From an uncultured Bacilli bacterium (GTDB lineage Bacteria; Bacillota_I; Bacilli_A; RFN20; CAG-826), in the NCBI GenBank assembly GCA_905236535.1, contig CAJOQN010000077.1, positions 1 to 5,477 on the forward strand: DNA of 5,477 nt, read 5' to 3'. A model generated the notes under the pieces. The model was not told the DNA's origin, made no database searches, and saw nothing but the letters and a program-made list of their open reading frames with translations. The translations under genes were made by a program, and so were the position numbers. How positions within the stretch are numbered: the stretch's first letter is position 1; each line of letters starts with the position of its first letter. This document shows positions 1 to 4,403 of this stretch, piece by piece.

Positions 1-1
1 C

Positions 2-1264
2 ATAAAAGAGAGTGACGATGCTTCTAAACGTCGTCTAAACGACATTGAAAAAGAACTCTCTTCTTTAAAAGAGGAAGATGAGAAGCTCAACCAAAAATGG
101 AATAAAGAAAAAGAAGAAATTACCAAGATTAAAAAGATTAAAGAAGCGCTCGAAAAAGCCAAATTTGATCTTGATGTCTCCTTATCTCATTCCGAATATG
201 AAAAAGCGGGTCAACTTCAATATAAGACCATTCCTGAATTAGAGAAAAAGCTCAAAGAGCTTGATGTCGATAACAAAGAAGAAAGACTTCTTTCTGAAGT
301 TGTGGATGAAGAAGCCATCGCAAAAATTATCTCCAAGATGACCAACATCCCCCTTTCAAAGATTGAAAAGGGAGACCGTGAGAAAGTCTTAGATTTAAAA
401 GAGACTTTGAAACGTCGGGTCATCGGTCAAGATGAGGCTCTATCTTTGGTGAGCGATGCGATTCTCCGTCAAAGAGCAGGAATCAAGGATATGAATCGAC
501 CGATTGGTTCCTTCCTCTTCTTAGGCCCCACTGGCGTGGGTAAAACCGAAGTGGCAAGAGCCTTAGCGGAATCACTCTTTGATAGTGAATCTCATATTAT
601 TCGTATCGATATGAGTGAATATATGGAGAAATATAGCACCTCTCGTCTTATTGGCGCTCCTCCAGGATATGTCGGTTATGAAGAAGGCGGTCAACTCACC
701 GAGAAAGTAAGAAGAAATCCTTATTCTATCGTTTTATTTGATGAGATTGAAAAGGCTCACCCCGAAGTCTTTAACCTCTTGCTTCAAATGCTCGATGATG
801 GAAGACTCACCGATAGTCAAGGTCGTGTTGTCGATTTTAAAAATACGATTATTATTATGACTTCAAATCTAGGAAGTGAATATCTCCTTAATGGAGAAAG
901 GGATAAAGTTGAAGCCTTGTTACATCAAACCTTTAAACCAGAATTCCTCAACCGTATTGATGAAATCGTCTACTTCAATCCTCTCTCCAAAGAGAGTCAA
1001 TCAAAGATTGTCTCGAAGATGTTATCGCTTTTAAAAGGAAGATTAGATGAATCGCACTTCAATATCGATTTCTCTGAGACATTAAAAGAATGGATTTTAG
1101 AGAGCGCTTATTCTCCAATCTTTGGAGCAAGACCCATTAAAAGATTCATTCAAAACAAGGTCGAAACCTTTGTGGCGAATGAGATTATCGCTCAAAAAAT
1201 AGACACTAAGAACCACTACCTCATTGATTATCAAGATGATAATGTTATCATTATAAAAAAATAA
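2..1264 (+). CDS. clpB: ATP-dependent disaggregase ClpB, C-terminal part (5' end outside window)
   Basis: ClpB is a hexameric AAA+ chaperone in the cytoplasm that pulls polypeptides out of aggregates, normally together with DnaK. The frame is open from base 2, so the gene starts to the left; about 420 residues are visible, roughly half of the usual 850-870. The visible part opens with a charged, Lys/Glu-rich coiled coil, the end of the ClpB middle domain (to about residue 95), which separates ClpB from ClpA and ClpX. The second AAA+ domain follows: Walker A GPTGVGKT (524-547), pore loop GYVG in the GAPPGYVGYEEGG segment, Walker B VLFDEIEKAH (731-763), sensor 1 TSNLG (860-874), arginine finger in FLNRID (953-955) and sensor 2 GARPIKR (1124-1144). 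All key residues are present, so the visible half looks functional. A GTG at 302 is internal, not a start. Regulation cannot be judged because the promoter lies outside. Confidence 0.96.
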   Translation: MKESDDASKRRLNDIEKELSSLKEEDEKLNQKWNKEKEEITKIKKIKEALEKAKFDLDVSLSHSEYEKAGQLQYKTIPELEKKLKELDVDNKEERLLSEVVDEEAIAKIISKMTNIPLSKIEKGDREKVLDLKETLKRRVIGQDEALSLVSDAILRQRAGIKDMNRPIGSFLFLGPTGVGKTEVARALAESLFDSESHIIRIDMSEYMEKYSTSRLIGAPPGYVGYEEGGQLTEKVRRNPYSIVLFDEIEKAHPEVFNLLLQMLDDGRLTDSQGRVVDFKNTIIIMTSNLGSEYLLNGERDKVEALLHQTFKPEFLNRIDEIVYFNPLSKESQSKIVSKMLSLLKGRLDESHFNIDFSETLKEWILESAYSPIFGARPIKRFIQNKVETFVANEIIAQKIDTKNHYLIDYQDDNVIIIKK

Positions 1265-1280
1265 AAAGAGTCTACTTCTT

Positions 1281-1329
1281 TGAACTGTACCCCAAATCCT
1301 GGACACAACAGGAGGAGGGGTACAGTTCA
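1281..1329. repeat. 49-bp near-palindrome, possible IS3-family end relic or tiny MITE-like element
   Basis: Read inward from both sides, the two arms agree at 18 of 21 positions: 13 identical, 3 different, 5 identical. Imperfect terminal repeats of this length, with a CCCC followed by a TGGACA-like block, are typical of IS3-family elements as known from the family. No transposase remnant lies between the arms, so an element here would be an extreme internal deletion. No convincing target duplication is seen; both flanks are T-rich, which hides a 2-3 base one. A plain terminator explains the same bases. Confidence 0.35.
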
Positions 1330-1345
1330 TTTTTGGAGTCTTTTT
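1281..1345 (+). terminator. Probable Rho-independent terminator of clpB; hairpin resembles fused IS ends
   Basis: A perfect 13-bp inverted repeat, TGAACTGTACCCC at 1281-1293 against GGGGTACAGTTCA at 1317-1329, starts 17 bases after the clpB stop. After a 3x3 internal mismatch it pairs again for 5 bp (TCCTG 1297-1301 with CAGGA 1309-1313) around a 7-base loop. Five T follow directly (1330-1334) and a second run of T lies at 1341-1346. Position and T run fit termination of clpB. The stem is longer and more exact than most terminators, and its left arm reads CCCCAAATCCTGGACA, like the ends of IS3-family (IS150 group) elements. Confidence 0.7.
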
Positions 1346-1362
1346 TCTAATTCTTTTTGATG

Positions 1363-1455
1363 TCAGCGGCCTATGAAGTGAAGCGTTATTGATCCAGTAA
1401 CATCACCAATTCTAGCTCTGATAGTTACATCGCCTTCTGCTTTGTCTTTATAAAC
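1363..1455 (-). pseudogene. C-terminal remnant of a Big-like (bacterial Ig-like) surface protein
   Basis: A minus-strand frame of 30 codons ends in TGA at 1363-1365 and contains GDVTIRARIGDVTGSITL. This alternating pattern with paired glycines resembles the last strands of bacterial Ig-like (Big_2 type) domains, which are stalk modules of secreted and surface proteins. The frame is closed on its 5' side by TAA at 1456-1458, and no start or ribosome binding site belongs to it. The bases further upstream on this strand are broken by stops in all frames. It is therefore read as the tail of a decayed gene and not as a small gene. The domain assignment rests on pattern only. The palindrome at 1281-1329 lies just beyond its 3' end. 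Confidence 0.4.
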
Positions 1456-1541
1456 TTATTTTAGTTCTTGTAATTTTTGATATCTAAACTAAATAAATGT
1501 CGGTGTTCTTTTTCAATATCCCAGTTTCACCAGTTTTAGTT

Positions 1542-1643
1542 ATGTTTTCTTTTAATATACCAAAAGTAAAGGTTGATAATACAAAACTTGAGAATAGAAA
1601 CGTTGTTGATGCTGGTGAAATCAAAAAAATGCTCCTAGAATGA
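1542..1643 (+). other. Short open frame of 33 codons, doubtful gene or gene tail
   Basis: An ATG at 1542 opens a frame to TGA at 1641-1643. The product is Lys/Glu-rich (it includes KVKVDNTKLENRN and GEIKKMLLE), has no membrane segment, and resembles nothing I recognise. No Shine-Dalgarno sequence lies before the ATG. A small stem, GCTC (1631-1634) with GAGC (1642-1645), followed by TTTT, overlaps the stop and would suit the end of a gene. It could be the tail of a lost plus-strand gene or chance. The rest of the gene-free stretch 1456-1650 shows nothing further that I can name. Confidence 0.15.
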
Positions 1644-1650
1644 GCTTTTC

Positions 1651-1678
1651 TTGCAAATTATCAGTATTAAGATAAAAT
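1651..1678 (+). promoter_or_regulatory. Candidate sigma-A promoter of the YwaF-like gene
   Basis: TTGCAA at 1651-1656 (4 of 6 to TTGACA), a 16-base spacer, then TAAAAT at 1673-1678 (5 of 6 to TATAAT). Transcription would begin near 1685, about 28 bases before the ATG at 1713. A small perfect hairpin, GCGCT (1689-1693) with AGCGC (1697-1701), would lie at the very 5' end of the transcript and covers the only weak ribosome-binding sequence (AGAAG, 1694-1698). That could reduce translation, but this is inference. Confidence 0.4.
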
Positions 1679-1712
1679 TAAATGCGTTGCGCTAGAAGCG
1701 CTATTGGTTATT

Positions 1713-2597
1713 ATGGACTTTTTAAAATTTATTCAATTCCCCATTCCAGAAAAAATGACCCCATACGGACCATTTCATATCATCTCATTAGCGTTAATGG
1801 TAATTTTAACCGTTTTATTATGTGTCTTTGCACGCAAGATCAAAGAAAAAAATCTTGCTAAAATCTTAATGATTATTTGGGGTGTTCTTGTCTTTTTAGA
1901 AATCTATAAACAATTTGTTTTCTCTTATAGTTTTGATAGTGAAAATCACATCCATTGGCATTATCAATGGTATGCTTTTCCATATCAATTCTGCGCGACT
2001 CCATTAACATTTATCCCATTTATCGCGTTAAATAAAGCCTCAAATAAAGTGTCCGCTTTCATTAAAGAAGGGGCGATTGTTTTTGCCACTACCTTCAGTC
2101 TCTTTGCTGGTCTAGCAGTCATGCTTGCCCCAGGTAATGTTTTTGAAACATATAATATGGGCATTGATATTCATACGATGATTCACCATGGCATGCAATT
2201 AGTCTTAGGCATTTATTTATATGTTTATTACCATAATAAACTGAATTATTGGAGCTATTTAAAAGCCTTACCAATATTTGCTTTCTTTTTAATTAATGCA
2301 ATGATTATGAATGAAATAATGTATCAAGTTTTAAAAGAAAGTGGCGATTCGTTTAATATGTTTTATATTTCTAGCCATTACCAATGTGAATTACCAATTC
2401 TTGTGGATATGCAACCAAAAGTCCCCTATATCTTATTCTTATTAATATATATATTAGGTTTTGCTCTTATAGGGTTCGTCGTCTATAACATTAATTATTG
2501 GATTACTTGGTTAATTGATCGTCAAAAACCAAAAGCTAGTAATAAATACGATAATACAATCTTAGAATCTGCTTCTAAAAAAGCGATTATAGAATAA
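1713..2597 (+). CDS. YwaF/TMEM164-like (TIGR02206-type) integral membrane protein
   Basis: The product is 294 residues and strongly hydrophobic, with about seven membrane helices (near residues 20-40, 49-70, 90-107, 120-140, 156-175, 184-206 and 238-262 from this ATG) and a short charged tail. The family pattern is visible: a Pro-x-x-x-Cys block at the start of helix three (FPYQFCATP, Cys94), a small-residue helix ending in APG (137-141), then HHGMQ (His158, His159). Bacterial members such as Bacillus YwaF have no established function. Human TMEM164 is described as an ether-phospholipid acyltransferase that uses a conserved Cys and His, so lipid acyl transfer is only a hint here. The ATG at 1713 was preferred; TTG at 1704 (three residues more) sits 5 bases after AGAAG and is possible. 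The gene stands alone, with a candidate promoter just upstream, and converges on the minus-strand cluster. Confidence 0.72.
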   Translation: MDFLKFIQFPIPEKMTPYGPFHIISLALMVILTVLLCVFARKIKEKNLAKILMIIWGVLVFLEIYKQFVFSYSFDSENHIHWHYQWYAFPYQFCATPLTFIPFIALNKASNKVSAFIKEGAIVFATTFSLFAGLAVMLAPGNVFETYNMGIDIHTMIHHGMQLVLGIYLYVYYHNKLNYWSYLKALPIFAFFLINAMIMNEIMYQVLKESGDSFNMFYISSHYQCELPILVDMQPKVPYILFLLIYILGFALIGFVVYNINYWITWLIDRQKPKASNKYDNTILESASKKAIIE

Positions 2598-2639
2598 TTA
2601 TTTAATGAACTAGGCAACTTTCACTCTCCACGACGAAAA

Positions 2640-2656
2640 ATGTCGACATGCGACAT
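2640..2656. repeat. Small hairpin between convergent genes
   Basis: ATGTCG (2640-2645) pairs with CGACAT (2651-2656) around a 5-base loop; the first ten bases alone also form the palindrome ATGTCGACAT. It lies in the 99-base gap between the ends of the YwaF-like gene and the minus-strand membrane-protein gene. The position suits a shared terminator, but neither strand has a proper T run after the stem, so termination is unproven. It could equally be an operator-like site or chance. Confidence 0.25.
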
Positions 2657-2696
2657 ATATCTTAATTATTTTGCCAATGATTACATTATTTCAGGT

Positions 2697-3395
2697 TCAA
2701 CGATTTCTTTTTTTGACTTTATTAACACGTTTATCTAGGTAATTGGTCATCTTCCTCATCCACCAAGGAGAATTATCTTCCTCATTAATTGGGGTAGGTT
2801 TAATAAACTTTTCTTTGTCTAAGCGAATCTTTTCTTTTAAAGCTTCTTCATTTGGAATAACAAAGTTATTACGATCCAAATCTCCGCTGATGAGTTTGTT
2901 AAGAACATTGCTCTCTCTATCCATGTAAAAAGCGACGATAAGTCTATCAATACTTTTATCAATATAAGTGATTACCACTTCTGAGATGATGTTTAGTAAC
3001 AAGACAAATGTGGATACCGCTGTGATAAAAATCAACGTTTGAGTTGTCTCTATTGCCACTATTTGGTATATGGCTAAACCTAAAGAGCCGGCTTTAAAGA
3101 TATATTTACCGATATGGTAGATTGTGCGAACTAATCTAGAATGTTTTCTTTTAAGGCTTTTAAATTTGCCAGCTATTTGTATTAAGTAGAACGTCAAATA
3201 GAGAATAGATAAAGTTAATAAACTTGTATAGATAACTAATATTACTACTCTATTGACATTGGTCACTATTTGATAAATATAAAAGCCTACAAAGAAAAGT
3301 TGCGTAAATATTACGATAATGTGAAGCAGCTTGGCGATATCCTTTTTAAATTTAAGAAAAGTTGCTAATGTATAATCGAAATTTAATACGGCCAT
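2697..3395 (-). CDS. Four-helix membrane protein with charged C-terminal tail, unrecognised family
   Basis: The product is 232 residues. Four likely membrane helices come in two hairpins: about 23-44 with 49-73, and 97-117 with 119-143. A basic loop of about 20 residues (KFKSLKRKHSRLVR) lies between the pairs. The last 88 residues are hydrophilic: first mixed charge, then a Pro/Asn/Glu stretch (PTPINEEDNSPWW), then a strongly basic end (DKRVNKVKKRNR). By the positive-inside rule the loop and the tail should face the cytoplasm. I do not recognise the family and no catalytic motif stands out. The ATG at 3393-3395 is preceded by AAGAG about 12 bases upstream, a weak site. The start lies 26 bases after the stop of a 30-codon ORF and the same strand continues to a broken nuclease-like gene, so the three may be cotranscribed. 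A membrane-bound immunity or effector role is only speculation from that context. Confidence 0.75.
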   Translation of the reverse strand: MAVLNFDYTLATFLKFKKDIAKLLHIIVIFTQLFFVGFYIYQIVTNVNRVVILVIYTSLLTLSILYLTFYLIQIAGKFKSLKRKHSRLVRTIYHIGKYIFKAGSLGLAIYQIVAIETTQTLIFITAVSTFVLLLNIISEVVITYIDKSIDRLIVAFYMDRESNVLNKLISGDLDRNNFVIPNEEALKEKIRLDKEKFIKPTPINEEDNSPWWMRKMTNYLDKRVNKVKKRNR

Positions 3396-3421
3396 ATAAT
3401 TATTATTCTCTTAAAATTTAT

Positions 3422-3514
3422 TTAGTCAAAGATATTCATTGTTCTAATGAATAATTTTGCGTTACTTGACAGATTTATTGCGGCAATAATGTTTATAAAA
3501 ATTTTCTTATCCAT
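3422..3514 (-). CDS. Small ORF of 30 codons with good ribosome binding site
   Basis: ATG at 3512-3514 is preceded by GGAG (3525-3528) with a 10-base spacing, the best Shine-Dalgarno sequence in the minus-strand cluster. The ORF starts 4 bases after the stop of the nuclease-like gene, as in tightly coupled operons, and stops 26 bases before the membrane-protein gene. The 30-residue product begins MDKKIFINIIAAINLSS, a basic start followed by a short amphipathic helix, and ends in RTMNIFD. I do not recognise it. It could be a genuine small protein, such as a partner of the upstream nuclease-like gene, or the N-terminus of a longer protein cut by mutation, since a normal initiation region serves a very short product. 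An 8-bp inverted repeat, TATTCATT (3433-3440) with AATGAATA (3446-3453), lies inside it. Confidence 0.4.
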   Translation of the reverse strand: MDKKIFINIIAAINLSSNAKLFIRTMNIFD

Positions 3515-3518
3515 ATAA

Positions 3519-4089
3519 TTACATCTCCAACAATTGTTTAAATAGATCGCTTGCGCTATAATCTTTTCGAGAATCCAAGGTATGGCGATTGGTGCCACGT
3601 TCGGTTCTCATTTTTTGTATAAAACATCTTTTTGCTTAAGATGTTTTTTTAGTTTGTTGAAATTCTTTTTTGGGTAAATGGCCACAAGTTTATTTATATC
3701 TGCATTACGGTTGTTTTCTAAACCCGCATTAAACTCTATCACAATCATCAATACAGGATGATTTGTATTTCCCACTACTATAGCGACGTATCTATTAGAA
3801 TAAGATTTATAGAATCCTTTAGAGAGAATAAAGCATCTACAATCTCTTTTGGTTCCAATCTACGATGATGCTTACCACCTTTCCCAACTGGTTGCATAAT
3901 TTCCCAAAGAGTTGATGATCTTACAAAAAGACTGTTTTTATAGAATAGTTTATAGTTTATAAGATCATTTAGTTTAAGCAAATGTACATTAGCAAACTCA
4001 ATATCAATAGCTTCATAATGCTTATTTTTAAACTGTTCTAAGTCTTTGATTGCTTGTTTCTTATTGTCAATGATAATGATGCGTTTCAT
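3519..4089 (-). pseudogene. PBECR-like (Barnase-EndoU-ColicinE5/D-RelE fold) nuclease/toxin gene, broken by two frameshifts
   Basis: Three minus-strand frames join into one protein of about 190 residues. Frame one starts at the ATG at 4087-4089 (weak GGA upstream) and runs to TAG at 3778, through LWEIMQPVGKGGKHHRRLEP and the start of a strand. Frame two, open from 3859, continues from about 3790 with YVAIVVGNTNHPVLMIVIEF, then NKLVAIYPKKNF and KDVLYKK, to TGA at 3608. Frame three runs on from 3611 with ERGTNRHTLDSRKDYSASDL to TAA at 3519. Each joint needs a -1 shift, so two bases appear to be missing; the second joint is a run of six A, where a seventh A would restore the frame. The His-His-Arg segment before a helix, paired beta strands and the closing IYPK...VLYKK block resemble phage MuF-associated and stand-alone PBECR nucleases, which are predicted RNA-cutting toxins. 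The fold call is from pattern memory only. It may be a dead gene, a programmed frameshift, or an assembly error. Confidence 0.5.
3621..3650 (+). terminator. Terminator-like hairpin on + strand inside the nuclease-like gene
   Basis: AAAACATCTT (3621-3630) and AAGATGTTTT (3638-3647) form a perfect 10-bp stem with a 7-base loop, and the T run continues to 3650 on the plus strand. No plus-strand gene ends nearby, and the same bases encode the Lys-rich KKHLKQKDVL segment of the minus-strand gene. On the minus strand only the TTTT inside the stem follows the GC part. It may block antisense transcription from the left, or may be an accident of Lys codons. Confidence 0.3.
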
Positions 4090-4174
4090 GTTAATATGAT
4101 TCCAAAAATCATTATTTAATCAACATCAAATTTAAAACTAAAAAAAGAAAAACTCTAACACAGAAGTTCTTCGT

Positions 4175-4208
4175 CAAAATTTGAAGTCTTGCGCAAAAAT
4201 TTGAAGTC
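4175..4208. repeat. Two-copy 20-base tandem repeat
   Basis: AAAATTTGAAGTC occurs exactly at 4176-4188 and 4196-4208, a 20-base period, each copy preceded by C (the second with one extra A) and followed by a similar but not identical pair of bases. The copies lie between the decayed gene end at 4251 and the start of the nuclease-like gene at 4089, about 90-120 bases upstream of that start. Two copies are too few for a CRISPR. A duplicated protein-binding site or a replication slippage scar would both fit. Confidence 0.45.
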
Positions 4209-4238
4209 CAGCATTTGGATGTGCTCATTTCATCAAAA

Positions 4239-4264
4239 AAGTTAGAGCTTTTACACCCTAACTT
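4239..4264 (-). terminator. Rho-independent terminator of the minus-strand gene remnant
   Basis: Read on the minus strand, AAGTTAG (4264-4258) pairs with CTAACTT (4245-4239) around a 12-base loop, and the T run continues for a few bases past the stem to 4235. A TAA stop (4253-4251) of the adjoining decayed frame lies in the loop, the usual position at a gene's end. It may also end transcripts of the DUF6273 surface-protein gene, whose stop lies 139 bases upstream on the same strand with no other terminator between. Confidence 0.6.
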
Positions 4265-4403
4265 CTTGTCCGTAATAGAATTTAAATGTGATCGTTTTGT
4301 CTCTATGGATGATTGAGCCATCAACGCCAGGAATGCGAGAACGAATTCTCTGTCATTTGATTTGAGACAGTAATTTGATTGCTTTGATTATTGCTTCGCC
4401 AGC
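4251..4403 (-). pseudogene. 3' end of a decayed gene, possibly a site-specific recombinase tail
   Basis: Just past the DUF6273 gene stop, a minus-strand frame reads AGEAIIKAIKLLSQIK, meets one TGA at 4353-4355, and continues for 33 codons (including RSRIPGVDGS, then DKTITFKFYYGQEVRV) to TAA at 4251-4253, which lies inside a terminator hairpin. A natural-looking C-terminus next to a matching terminator, but with an in-frame stop and no start, points to a gene remnant. The ending, strand-forming I-x-F-x-F-x-x-G-x-E-V, is reminiscent of the C-termini of large serine recombinases, but that is a weak match from memory. CGA or TGG changed to TGA would each explain the stop. The upstream limit is uncertain, because the frame stays open into the DUF6273 coding region on the same strand. 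Confidence 0.3.

Noticed and set aside
1097..1330. Minus-strand open frame of 77 codons opposite the end of clpB
   Set aside because: It lies antisense to conserved ClpB sequence and runs through the palindrome; it is a shadow frame.
3466..3500. Exact TTGACA at 3466-3471 as a plus-strand promoter
   Set aside because: No -10 box lies at a normal distance (best is TAATGT after 15 bases) and no plus-strand gene follows; the bases fall within the 30-codon minus-strand ORF.
3519..3611. Separate 30-codon gene overlapping the nuclease-like gene by ATGA
   Set aside because: There is no convincing ribosome binding site, and one extra A in the six-A run fuses it smoothly to the preceding frame, so it is treated as the C-terminus of that gene.
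4175..4208. CRISPR array
   Set aside because: Only two short copies with 7 bases between them; no spacers of normal size and no cas genes.
4353..4355. TGA read as tryptophan, which would open several broken frames
   Set aside because: The large intact genes use TGG for Trp and carry no in-frame TGA; the membrane-protein gene ends sensibly at TGA.
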